DNA of 64,000 nucleotides from Prolixibacteraceae bacterium (GTDB lineage: Bacteria; Bacteroidota; Bacteroidia; Bacteroidales; Prolixibacteraceae): contig JAOARB010000022.1 of the NCBI GenBank assembly GCA_025210775.1, positions 1 through 64,000 of the forward strand, written 5' to 3'. Below, in pieces: positions 16,543 through 24,291 of the stretch; the first letter of the stretch is position 1; each line of letters begins with the position of its first letter. A model generated the notes under the pieces. That model saw only the letters and a list, made by a program, of their open reading frames with translations, was not told where the DNA came from and did not search any database. Position numbers and translations under genes: made by a program.

Positions 16543-18221
16543 TCCTTTTCATTAATATAGGAATCAAATATATCTTTTACGATATCGTTGTTATTCTCAA
16601 GATATGCACCTATGGCCATTGCCAAACTTACGGCTCCATCCACTGAATCTAAGGAGCGGTTCTTCATAATTTTGATGTTTCCATTCCCATCCTTATAGAT
16701 AACGATATTACGGAACATCCACCTCAACACGGGATTGTCTGATAGGTCTATGGATTGATCAAAAACACACTTCTCAATGTACCTCAACGGGAAATTAAAC
16801 CAAACGGTGGTTTGGTTAAAGTTCTTACAATAGAGACCATCGTCCATCTCCAGTGTTGGAATGATAAAACCAGAGTTCCACTTGTCATAGTTGATTTGTG
16901 TAATTTCAAAGATGGTATTCCAATATTTAATCCTTTCGATAATCAAGTTTTGATCAATAGTCTTAGTAGGATGTTCAATAATATAGCCTTCGTCAATCCA
17001 ATCCATGATATTGATTCCGTTTTTACGAACCCTTTTTTCTTCATTTTGTGGAAAATAGAATTCTGGGATCACTTTCAAACGTTGGGTCTCTGGATCTTCG
17101 AATATAATAACCAAAGAGGCTAGATCTCGAGTTGCAGAAAGGTCCAATCCAATAAAAGCAGGAATGCGTGTACTTGGAATCTTTACTTTGTTAAAACATA
17201 GCTTATAATCGTCATCTGGGATCCATGTGTCTGGTTGGTCCACATAACGATTAAGGTTCTTTGTGATGAAATTATACTTCTCTGTGATGGTGTTTTTTGC
17301 TTTTTCCCACTCAGCAATCAAACTTTTTAAGTTGATCGTTACTCCAATATTGGGATTTGCCTTTATCCAAACATCGTAATTGTCCACTTCGTCATCATCA
17401 TCTAAACAATAAAGAGCATAAAAGGTAATGTCGTCTACAGCATTGCCCTCTAGGACACGTCTTCCTAAATCCACCATCTTAAAAAATGGATACTCTTTGT
17501 TGAACCCTGCTGTACTGGTAATAATTCCCAAAGGATTATCACGGCTTAAGGTTCCCGACTTCATTACATTGTAGAAATCGAGTGTTTTGTGGGCATGCAT
17601 TTCATCCATGATAAAGACATAGGGGTTTAATGAATCATTGGCATCTGGTTTGTTGGCCAAAACCTTCATTAATCCCCTTCGCTTTGGATATAGTATTTGA
17701 TATTGTTGGACTTTTAAACGTCTTTTAAGAGAGCGAGACTCTCCAATGATACTTTTTACATATTTCAGTCCTTGACCTGCTTGTTCTTTTGTTGTTGCAC
17801 ATAGATAGGCTTCTGGATCTTTCTCTTTATCGTACATGGTCATATACAATTCAATCCCAACAGAGAAAACAGTCTTTCCAGATTTACGAGCAGTGTAAAG
17901 AACCGCATAACGATAGCGACGACGACCATCATCATAGAACCAACCAAAGACTTCATAAAGTATCCAGGCTTGATATGGGGATAATTCAAACTGTGCGTAT
18001 CTACGACCTTTTTTAATACGAAGAAAAGAGAAGAACTCATATACTCGACGAACTGCATTCTCATCAAAATAGATATCATCTCTTTTCCTATCGTTTAAAC
18101 TCCTTTGTACAGCCAAATAGATCCATAGACTAGTTACTATATTCCCTTCTTTTACGTCATTGATATACTGTTCTGCGTCTTTAAGTGTTTTTGATGTATA
18201 GTCTTTAATCGTCAAAGCCAT
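16539..18221 (-). CDS. terL: Terminase large subunit
   Basis: This 560-residue packaging ATPase and nuclease has Walker A TARKSGKTVFS near residue 110 and Walker B with catalytic Glu in YVFIMDEMHAH near 205. The RNase H-like nuclease domain is in the C-terminal half, with GLDLSATRDLASLVII (first Asp) and a late SVDGAVSLAMA acidic motif. The length is normal. It overlaps TerS by 17 nt and the portal gene by 4 nt. Confidence 0.95.
   Translation of the reverse strand: MALTIKDYTSKTLKDAEQYINDVKEGNIVTSLWIYLAVQRSLNDRKRDDIYFDENAVRRVYEFFSFLRIKKGRRYAQFELSPYQAWILYEVFGWFYDDGRRRYRYAVLYTARKSGKTVFSVGIELYMTMYDKEKDPEAYLCATTKEQAGQGLKYVKSIIGESRSLKRRLKVQQYQILYPKRRGLMKVLANKPDANDSLNPYVFIMDEMHAHKTLDFYNVMKSGTLSRDNPLGIITSTAGFNKEYPFFKMVDLGRRVLEGNAVDDITFYALYCLDDDDEVDNYDVWIKANPNIGVTINLKSLIAEWEKAKNTITEKYNFITKNLNRYVDQPDTWIPDDDYKLCFNKVKIPSTRIPAFIGLDLSATRDLASLVIIFEDPETQRLKVIPEFYFPQNEEKRVRKNGINIMDWIDEGYIIEHPTKTIDQNLIIERIKYWNTIFEITQINYDKWNSGFIIPTLEMDDGLYCKNFNQTTVWFNFPLRYIEKCVFDQSIDLSDNPVLRWMFRNIVIYKDGNGNIKIMKNRSLDSVDGAVSLAMAIGAYLENNNDIVKDIFDSYINEKE
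16553..16560 (-). promoter_or_regulatory. Late-gene CTATATTA box
   Basis: Minus-strand CCTATATTA followed by ATGAAAAGGA, ending 10 nt before the portal ATG at 16542. It lies inside the last codons of terL, so the element is kept even where it must also encode protein. Confidence 0.55.
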
Positions 18222-18603
18222 CGTCGTGTTCCTGCTCTATTTGAAGTTCTTTTCTATCCAGTGGGCTTAACCCTAGTTTCTTGGATATTGCATTTATGTG
18301 TTTTATTTGATCATTGTAAATAGATGCCAAATGGTTCTTTTGTTTAACGGTCTGCTTTTTATCTACAAAAACCGTTTCTCCTTCTGCAAACATTTTCCAA
18401 AGAGCTCGATCCCTCAACGCTTCACACATTACTAAAGATTCAATTATCACATCATCACCTGGCATATATCTATTGGCTTTCCTTAGGATACGTTTATAGT
18501 TGGAGAATCGCTTTACCATTCTATTGATATGGAACTCCTGACTATTTATTTCGATTCCTAGCTCTCCGAAAAGCTGGATAATATCTTTTTTTTGTAATGC
18601 CAT
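18205..18603 (-). CDS. terS: Terminase small subunit
   Basis: This 132-residue, helical and charged protein lies immediately before terL with a 17-nt overlap. The C-terminal half (HINAISKKLGLSPLDRKEL) matches the P27-type small subunit pattern that ends in 'LGLTPxxR'. It recognises phage DNA ends for packaging. A one-mismatch CTATATCA box lies 52 nt upstream (18655-18662). Confidence 0.8.
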   Translation of the reverse strand: MALQKKDIIQLFGELGIEINSQEFHINRMVKRFSNYKRILRKANRYMPGDDVIIESLVMCEALRDRALWKMFAEGETVFVDKKQTVKQKNHLASIYNDQIKHINAISKKLGLSPLDRKELQIEQEHDDGFDD

Positions 18604-18742
18604 ATTAACATTTTTTTAGATCGTTTTTCGGGGGACAGATTTAAGACTCATTTCTGATATAGAGTGTGTTAGGTTATCTACCCCCCCCTATGTAAATATT
18701 TGACAAAAAAAATGTTCCCTTAGGGAGATTGTGGTTAGGATA

Positions 18743-19114
18743 TCATACCTTCCCTTTCATGTATACCCCCCTCCATTCTGGAAATATTTTCTTGTTTGAG
18801 TTCCAGGACATTGTCTCTTGTATTAGCCTTTGTGGTTGGAATTGATAAACCACTGACTCTTTATGTAACTTTAAAAGATATTCATGCTTAGCCTTTAGCT
18901 TTTGATTAAAAGAGACTCTTTTATGGGCCATATCATGGCAAAAACGACACAATCCCATTAAGTTTTCTATATAATCTTTGTTCTTTGATCCACCCATTCC
19001 TTTAGGTTCTAGGTGGTGAACATCTGCTGCTCTACGACCACAATACTCACATGGAACAAAATCTTGCTCTGTGTAGTCAAAGTGATTCATATAAATCTTA
19101 GTGTGCTTCTGCAT
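18743..19114 (-). CDS. HNH endonuclease next to the terminase
   Basis: This 123-residue protein has a zinc-ribbon CEYCGRR plus VHHLEPKGMGG and the second half LMGLCRFCHDMAHK, giving CxxC...HH...CxxCH. HNH proteins beside terS-terL are needed for DNA end cleavage in several HK97-type cos phages, so this one probably takes part in packaging. It overlaps the upstream hypothetical gene by 17 nt. Confidence 0.85.
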   Translation of the reverse strand: MQKHTKIYMNHFDYTEQDFVPCEYCGRRAADVHHLEPKGMGGSKNKDYIENLMGLCRFCHDMAHKRVSFNQKLKAKHEYLLKLHKESVVYQFQPQRLIQETMSWNSNKKIFPEWRGVYMKGKV

Positions 19115-19436
19115 CTTTCGACTCTTTGAAGGTTACCGATAAGTTATATCTCTGAATCTCTTCCTCTTTGATCTGATCCTCTTCAACAACTAAGAAAGAA
19201 TCAATCCTAATGTATTCCTGCTTATCACTAATAAGTGTTTCATATAGTGAGTCTGCATCGTTGCGAGAGATAAGCTTCATACCGTACATGTTACGGTCAC
19301 ACTTAAGATCTAAGACCGAATACTCTTCATTCAATGGAACAACCTTGATACTAATGACTAATCGTTTCGCTATAATCAATTGTTCCTTATCCAATAGGAT
19401 AGGAGAAGGTTGTGGTGTGCTCTTTGTTGTAGCCAT
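19098..19436 (-). CDS. Hypothetical phage protein
   Basis: This 112-residue, mixed-charge protein with beta-rich pattern (QLIIAKRLVISIKVVPLN near residue 19) is of no family I recognise. It lies between two HNH-containing genes and is preceded 11 nt upstream by a CTATATTA box, so it is probably transcribed with the late block, leading into the HNH/terminase genes. Confidence 0.6.
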   Translation of the reverse strand: MATTKSTPQPSPILLDKEQLIIAKRLVISIKVVPLNEEYSVLDLKCDRNMYGMKLISRNDADSLYETLISDKQEYIRIDSFLVVEEDQIKEEEIQRYNLSVTFKESKDAEAH

Positions 19437-19447
19437 ATCCTTTTCTC

Positions 19448-19455
19448 TAATATAG
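19448..19455 (-). promoter_or_regulatory. Late-gene CTATATTA box
   Basis: Minus-strand TCTATATTA followed by GAGAAAAGGAT, ending 11 nt before the ATG at 19436. It is the most upstream exact copy of the late block and marks the boundary between early and late genes. Confidence 0.6.
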
Positions 19456-19460
19456 ATTTG

Positions 19461-20951
19461 TTATTTCTGTTTGAGTTCATCCATAAGCTTCTTCCCATTC
19501 TTAAGAAGCTTGGCTCTGTTACGTTGTCGTTGATCTTCTCCAGTCTTATGGCGGTGGTGAAAGAAACAAAGTGTCTGTAGGTTATTCCAATCCAGAGATA
19601 AAGAAGGATCATCACTGATAGCAATAATATGATCCACCATCTGACCTTCTCTAATAATCCCACGCTTCTCACAACGTACACAAGTAGGATGTTCCTGGAT
19701 AAAAGCATTACGAAGTTTCCGCCATGCCTTTGAGGTGTAGAAACCTTGTTGACTCTCTCTTGTCCATCCTCTTATATTCTTACTCTTCTTCTTAGGTTTA
19801 ATAAACTTATCACGGTACATCTTACACCATATGGGTTCTTCTCTCTCTTTCATAAGCTCTTTAATGAATATAGGAGGATAACGGGACGAACAAGGTGGCC
19901 CACGAATACGTTTAACATGAATAGGTTTCTTAAACATACAGAAAGGACCAGGAACAAATAAGGTACTATATCCAACTTCATCTATATTGGAAATAGTGGC
20001 TTTTTTGCGACCTTTGAAGCTTTCTCGTGTTATTTCAGTGGTAGGCAAAGAATCCTCGCACATAGTAGAAAGCTCTTCCCATTTTGTGCGAATTAGTTGG
20101 GATAGAATTTCTACTGGATTCTTTTGTCCTACCTTCTGAAATATTCTCTCTAGCTGTCCTTTCTTTCTTGCCCGTGTTTTACTGTCCCAGTCCTCCCAAC
20201 TGCGGGCATCTCTACACTCATAGTAGGTTAATCGCTCTTTAGGTGTTAATTGTTTGATATCGATATCTCGGGGCATTAGTACGAGCAATTGAACTTTATT
20301 TACTAATACTTCTCCGAGTATCGAGATATTATCTGGATTTAAAAGATCTGACAGAACCAGGTCGTCACCTGATTTAATAATTCCAAACTGATCTAACCAA
20401 CGTGTTCGCATAACCTTAATCTCTACACGTAAACGGTTTAATTCACCCGTCATCCCCTGTAATCCTTTATCGTAGATCTTAAGATTAAATTCGCTGAATT
20501 CGGCGATATAGCCTATTCGTACGTTACGGCGGTTCAGTTTATCAAATCCTTTATTACTTATGCTTACTAAATACTTTTGAAAGTCTTGGGCTGTGATCCC
20601 ATGGGGGAGCAATACATTAACCCCAAACTCTAAGTTTACGACCTTACTTTTATTTGGATCAACGTCGTACCTGGAAGAAATATCTTCTATCGTTGCACGT
20701 ACCTTGTCAATAGTAAAATCATCATGGTTATGAAAACCTCCATTGTAGTACTTATGGAGACTTCCTTGGAAGATGTGTTTGGTCTTATGGTACTTGTTTG
20801 GTTGCTTTATAAAGTAGCACCCTTGTTGTTTAGCGGTGCTTGGAAGTGGCAATACCTCACCTGTTAGCTCAGAATGTTTTCCGATGCTATCAAGTGAGGT
20901 AAACCCTTTCGATGAATTAAGAGCTAATTCTATTTTACAACCATCATACAA
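19461..20951 (-). CDS. Replication-protein-like domain fused to an HNH nuclease
   Basis: This is a 496-residue protein with two parts. Residues 1-270 resemble phage/plasmid replication initiators: GSLHKYYNGGFHNHDDF, NLEFGVNVLLP, then FNLKIYDKGLQG and LRVEIKVMRTRW. Residues about 400-496 are a complete HNH: TSKAWRKLRNAF, CVRCEKRG, MVDHIIAI, LQTLCFFHHRHKTGED. Between them is a basic linker. The start must be TTG at 20951, because the codon before it is TAA and no in-frame ATG follows for some 180 residues; it overlaps the upstream gene by 22 nt. Replication initiation is inferred; it is the only replication candidate in the visible phage. Confidence 0.6.
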   Translation of the reverse strand: MYDGCKIELALNSSKGFTSLDSIGKHSELTGEVLPLPSTAKQQGCYFIKQPNKYHKTKHIFQGSLHKYYNGGFHNHDDFTIDKVRATIEDISSRYDVDPNKSKVVNLEFGVNVLLPHGITAQDFQKYLVSISNKGFDKLNRRNVRIGYIAEFSEFNLKIYDKGLQGMTGELNRLRVEIKVMRTRWLDQFGIIKSGDDLVLSDLLNPDNISILGEVLVNKVQLLVLMPRDIDIKQLTPKERLTYYECRDARSWEDWDSKTRARKKGQLERIFQKVGQKNPVEILSQLIRTKWEELSTMCEDSLPTTEITRESFKGRKKATISNIDEVGYSTLFVPGPFCMFKKPIHVKRIRGPPCSSRYPPIFIKELMKEREEPIWCKMYRDKFIKPKKKSKNIRGWTRESQQGFYTSKAWRKLRNAFIQEHPTCVRCEKRGIIREGQMVDHIIAISDDPSLSLDWNNLQTLCFFHHRHKTGEDQRQRNRAKLLKNGKKLMDELKQK

Positions 20952-21421
20952 TTATCCTTGACTTCTACTTTATCAAATAATGTGGGTCTTTGTTCTTCTG
21001 GAGTAGAGTGTAAAGCGTCTACTATGGTAGTCTTCTGTACGGATACAATAGAGTAATCAAAATCAGTCTCTGAATATTCGTTATCCAATGCTTTTTCAAG
21101 TTGATCGTATGCATTGGATAGATCCTTTGCTTGGACCAAAACATTATAATTGTAGATCTTATTTTCATGTTGAAGGCGGATCTTTGACTTAAACCAAAGG
21201 TCAAACTCTGAACGTACAAATAAGGAGATCTTAATTCGTCTTATCGATCGAACGGAGATACTCTCTTTGTCCAGTGCTTTTTCTCCAATGTAACGAGAGA
21301 TAAAACATTCAACATCACTAAAATTTATTGCGTCAATCACATAAGTATCAATTATCTTTTGATTGGCACCATTCTCATTAATGGCCTCATAACGGACCTT
21401 TGTTTCAAATAACTCTACCAT
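20930..21421 (-). CDS. DUF4494-like phage protein
   Basis: This 163-residue protein matches the pattern of DUF4494, found in Bacteroidetes phages and elements: a VRYEAINENG lead, VIDAINFSDVECFISR, and a late VQAKDLSNAYDQLEKAL segment. The function is not known to me. It is coupled by overlap with the replication-like gene, suggesting a shared early role. Confidence 0.6.
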   Translation of the reverse strand: MVELFETKVRYEAINENGANQKIIDTYVIDAINFSDVECFISRYIGEKALDKESISVRSIRRIKISLFVRSEFDLWFKSKIRLQHENKIYNYNVLVQAKDLSNAYDQLEKALDNEYSETDFDYSIVSVQKTTIVDALHSTPEEQRPTLFDKVEVKDNCMMVVK

Positions 21422-21424
21422 GAT

Positions 21425-21853
21425 CTAACGCTTTTTTGTTAGTAGTTCAAATTGTTTGTTTGCATACCCTGCACTCTGGGTCCAGATAAATGGTTTGAAT
21501 AAATTGTGTGCTTGACGTTTTATGTGTTCCTGGGCGGCTTCATGGGTTAGAAACATCGCTTTGATCTCTTCTGTGAAGAACTTGGTCATTTCCATAGGTT
21601 GCTCCATCTCTTCTTTAGAGGTGTTGAAGAAACGTTCTTCGTCTGGTTTGGCCATGTCTATATATCCGTAGATTGGTGGATATTCTAAACGATTGGTGTG
21701 GTGATAAATGTGGACGATCCCTTCACAATAGTTAAGGACCAAATGACAAACATAGTAGATCGGCATTGTGGTTCCTTTGTTGATTCCTTCTTTAAGCTCT
21801 TTTGCTCTGGTCTTTAATACGTTCCTTAGTTGGATCATTGATATGTCTTCCAT
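21425..21853 (-). CDS. Hypothetical early phage protein
   Basis: This 142-residue helical protein begins MEDISMIQLRNVLKTRAKE. No catalytic motif or membrane segment is evident. It is 3 nt from the DUF4494-like gene and 1 nt from the sigma-like gene, so it belongs to the same early operon. Confidence 0.6.
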   Translation of the reverse strand: MEDISMIQLRNVLKTRAKELKEGINKGTTMPIYYVCHLVLNYCEGIVHIYHHTNRLEYPPIYGYIDMAKPDEERFFNTSKEEMEQPMEMTKFFTEEIKAMFLTHEAAQEHIKRQAHNLFKPFIWTQSAGYANKQFELLTKKR

Positions 21854-21854
21854 A

Positions 21855-22529
21855 TTAAAATAGTGTTAGATTTTGGGGTTTAATCCAACCCCTGTGTATA
21901 AAATATTGTAGTACTTTCTTTTCTTCTCCCCTGTGTCCTAATGATTTCGCATATCTGCGGCATTGGCTTTCGATCTCTTTGGCTTCTTTTGTTGAAGATT
22001 TGGTCCAGTAAGACCATCCACTTCCTTGGATACATCTAAAACGGTAGACCTCTATGAGTAGAGGTATTACTTTATGCGAACGCATTCGCTTTATAATCTG
22101 TGCATGGATACATCTTAAGGTCTTTCTCTCTTCACTGGGCGAATCGTCTTCATCAGAAATAGAGTATTCTATTTCATCTAATCCCACACTATGGTTCATT
22201 ATATTCTCTCCTTCATAGTTTGAGCTTCGTTCTCCTAGAACTTGAGTTCTAAACCTTCCCTTGGTAGAAAAGGCATTCACTCTTAGCATGTGAAGAACAT
22301 ACTTATCAAGTTCCCTTGTGGGTTTGCCATTGACTATCTTTGTCGTTTCAATTTTGTAAAGCTTAAAGAGAAGATCCTCTGATTTTTGTAGAAGATCCAT
22401 AATCACCATTTGAAGAAGGTCATCTTCCCATCCTTCAAAGTTGTGTTCCTTTGAAAGTTGAATTGCTCTTTCTCTCCAGTTTGGATAACGAAAGGCAATA
22501 TATTTTTCTATTTGGTGCAAAGTGATCAT
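21855..22529 (-). CDS. Phage protein with sigma-region-2-like N-terminus
   Basis: In this 224-residue protein, residues about 30-95 (GWEDDLLQMVIMDLLQK, then LDKYVLHMLRVNAFSTKGRF) follow the pattern of sigma-70 region 2 ('DLlQevfLkLlek ... YL...v.Na'), which binds core RNA polymerase and melts the -10 element. The C-terminal part has a possible second helical domain (KEIESQCRRYAKSLGHRG), but no clear region 4. I infer a role in phage transcription; remote similarity only. It lies just ahead of the late block with its CTATATTA boxes. Confidence 0.45.
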   Translation of the reverse strand: MITLHQIEKYIAFRYPNWRERAIQLSKEHNFEGWEDDLLQMVIMDLLQKSEDLLFKLYKIETTKIVNGKPTRELDKYVLHMLRVNAFSTKGRFRTQVLGERSSNYEGENIMNHSVGLDEIEYSISDEDDSPSEERKTLRCIHAQIIKRMRSHKVIPLLIEVYRFRCIQGSGWSYWTKSSTKEAKEIESQCRRYAKSLGHRGEEKKVLQYFIHRGWIKPQNLTLF

Positions 22530-22542
22530 AGGATACTTGGAA

Positions 22543-22734
22543 TTAAGTGGTAAGACTTTCCATCTCTTCTAAAACTCGGCCATAATCCCTAAAGGTTATT
22601 TCATCTAAGAAATACCGTATTCGAGGAGCCTTCATATGCAAATGCGTAATGATGCATTTGTTGCGTAGATCCACTATTATACGAAACAGTGGTTCTTCAT
22701 ATACTTTTATTAGTGGGTGAGAAGTAGCATTCAT
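22543..22734 (-). CDS. Small hypothetical early protein
   Basis: This 63-residue protein overlaps the upstream small gene by 4 nt (ATGA type) and lies 13 nt before the sigma-like gene. No family is recognised. The tight coupling on both sides supports it being a real gene. Confidence 0.55.
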   Translation of the reverse strand: MNATSHPLIKVYEEPLFRIIVDLRNKCIITHLHMKAPRIRYFLDEITFRDYGRVLEEMESLTT

Positions 22735-22934
22735 CGGATAAGCTTTTTTAAATCGCTTATCTCTCTATCTATCACTCTTTGTTTGTCTTTTGGGATCGTC
22801 ATCATTCCATCCATATCACAAACAGATAGATTGTCATGTTCGACAATCACACTGGTATCATCAGAGAATAAAAAAGTGATACATTTTTTAGTGATTGTTA
22901 TCTCGTATTGAAGTCCTTCTTTAGATGTTTTCAT
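22731..22934 (-). CDS. Small hypothetical early protein
   Basis: This 67-residue acidic protein begins MKTSKEGLQYEITITKK and reads like a small beta-sheet protein (ITFLFSDDTSVIVEHDN). Coupled to the next gene by a 4-nt overlap. No family is recognised. Confidence 0.55.
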   Translation of the reverse strand: MKTSKEGLQYEITITKKCITFLFSDDTSVIVEHDNLSVCDMDGMMTIPKDKQRVIDREISDLKKLIR

Positions 22935-22947
22935 GGTTATTAGGTTT

Positions 22948-23262
22948 TTAATTGTTTCTTAGTTCTGATGGAAGACTGTTTTTAAAAACGACTTCATTGA
23001 TACGTCTTGATTTCTGAATGGCCATTAGTTCGGCTTTTGAATAGATTATCTTTGATCGTTTTGTCTTTCCAGAACGTTTCCTGTTCTGAACTAATCCTTC
23101 AGAAACCCAATTCTTGACTTTTGTCTCTCCGAAAAGTCTCCAGGCTTCTCTTTGTGAAATTTCGTCTTTACCTGGAGCAGTTCTTTTTATGTAGTTGATT
23201 ACTCCTAGTTCAGCCATATCCGCACAGATATTTTTAAATTCGTATAGTTCTAATTTTACCAT
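22948..23262 (-). CDS. Putative DNA-binding early protein
   Basis: This 104-residue, basic protein contains SQREAWRLFGETKVKNWVSE, a likely helix-turn-helix of the MerR/excisionase type, followed by a basic RKRSGKTKRSK stretch. Position second from the early promoter fits an early regulator or excisionase. The assignment rests on the helix pattern and charge. Confidence 0.5.
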   Translation of the reverse strand: MVKLELYEFKNICADMAELGVINYIKRTAPGKDEISQREAWRLFGETKVKNWVSEGLVQNRKRSGKTKRSKIIYSKAELMAIQKSRRINEVVFKNSLPSELRNN

Positions 23263-23277
23263 AGGTGATAATGTGAG

Positions 23278-23484
23278 TTAGTTGTTAAGTTCTTTTGCTT
23301 CTATTAGTTCTACTTCTTTGAGTAATAGCTCTTTTGCTCGCTTTCGAACTTTAATGGAATTTGAAGTGTTGCTTCTATAGCATAAAGCATTATAGATAGT
23401 TTGTCTTGACATTTTTCCATTGAACTCTTGTCTAAGAGTTTTATGGTGTTTCCTGCCTAGACTTATTTGTATGGGTGTAGACAT
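23278..23484 (-). CDS. Cro-like or early HTH protein
   Basis: This 68-residue, basic protein has a Lambda-type helix-turn-helix pattern: HKTLRQEFNGKMSRQTIYNALCYRS. It is the first early gene, divergent from the S24 repressor across a 152-bp region with two palindromes, which is the position of cro. Confidence 0.6.
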   Translation of the reverse strand: MSTPIQISLGRKHHKTLRQEFNGKMSRQTIYNALCYRSNTSNSIKVRKRAKELLLKEVELIEAKELNN

Positions 23485-23533
23485 ATGTAAGTTTTTATAA
23501 GTTGTTAATAGATCAAAAATGTTTTTTGCTATC

Positions 23534-23547
23534 TTTACTTAAGTAAA
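23534..23547. promoter_or_regulatory. Palindromic operator candidate in the lysis-lysogeny switch
   Basis: Perfect 14-bp palindrome TTTACTTAAGTAAA in the gap between the divergent cro-like gene and the S24 repressor, nearer the cro-like gene (about 50 nt from its start). Probable binding site for one of the two regulators. Confidence 0.5.
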
Positions 23548-23611
23548 ATATCATGTGACAAATGTAAGTTATGTTGCAGAATAATGCAATATAAACATGC
23601 AGAAAACTACA

Positions 23612-23628
23612 ACAATAAATTTTATTGT
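23612..23628. promoter_or_regulatory. Palindromic operator candidate next to the repressor start
   Basis: A 17-bp palindrome with 8-bp arms ACAATAAA and TTTATTGT around one T, ending 8 nt before the repressor ATG at 23637. Placed to allow autoregulation; the sequence differs from the palindrome at 23534. Confidence 0.45.
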
Positions 23629-23636
23629 AATATTGT

Positions 23637-24272
23637 ATGTTGAAAATCAGAGAGATAAGGAATAAAAAAAAGTTAACTCAAGATCAGGTTGTTGAGATTA
23701 CTGGCATCAAAAAGCGAAGTTATGTCGATTATGAGAATGGAAAAGTTGATGTACCGTTCTCTAAGTTGCAGAATATTGCAAGGTGTTTAGGGGCCTCAAT
23801 TGCAGAAATTGTGGGAGAGACAGAGGAGCTTCAAAAACAAGTTAATAGTGGATTAGAAAATTCAAAAGAAGGTTTTATACCTTTAATTCCAATCGATGCT
23901 ATGGCTGGATATGGAGCAGGAGAGATGGTTGTTAGTGATAACGATATAATGGATTATTATAAAGTCCCAGATTTTGATTCATTAAAAGCGGACTTTATTA
24001 TTAAAATATCGGGGGATAGCATGGAGCCCAGTTATAGGAGTGGGGATATGTTAGCATGTCGTAAAATAAAAGACTCTTCTTTCTTTGTTTGGGGAAGAAC
24101 TTATTTATTGAATACTGACCAGGGACCATTGTTAAAAAGACTTTTTGAAGTTCAAGACGATAAGCATATGCTAAAATGTGTCTCAGATAATAATGCATAT
24201 CCACCTTTTACAATTCCAAAGACTTCTATATATGACCTTTCTATTATTGTTGGTCTAGTTCGTACAGAATAA
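23637..24272 (+). CDS. CI-like prophage repressor, HTH plus S24 peptidase
   Basis: This 211-residue protein has an N-terminal XRE helix-turn-helix (residues 1-65, KKLTQDQVVEITGIKKRSYV). The C-terminal LexA/S24 domain has catalytic Ser in KISGDSMEPSYRSGDML and Lys in GPLLKRLF. A likely Ala-Gly cleavage site is in DAMAGYGAG near residue 85. The intact catalytic residues imply induction by RecA-stimulated self-cleavage after DNA damage. Confidence 0.9.
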   Translation: MLKIREIRNKKKLTQDQVVEITGIKKRSYVDYENGKVDVPFSKLQNIARCLGASIAEIVGETEELQKQVNSGLENSKEGFIPLIPIDAMAGYGAGEMVVSDNDIMDYYKVPDFDSLKADFIIKISGDSMEPSYRSGDMLACRKIKDSSFFVWGRTYLLNTDQGPLLKRLFEVQDDKHMLKCVSDNNAYPPFTIPKTSIYDLSIIVGLVRTE

Positions 24273-24291
24273 ATAACTAATCAACTAACTA

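Noticed and set aside
19376..19708. 110-residue minus frame overlapping the HNH end of the fusion gene
   Set aside because: Overlaps two better-supported genes in another frame.
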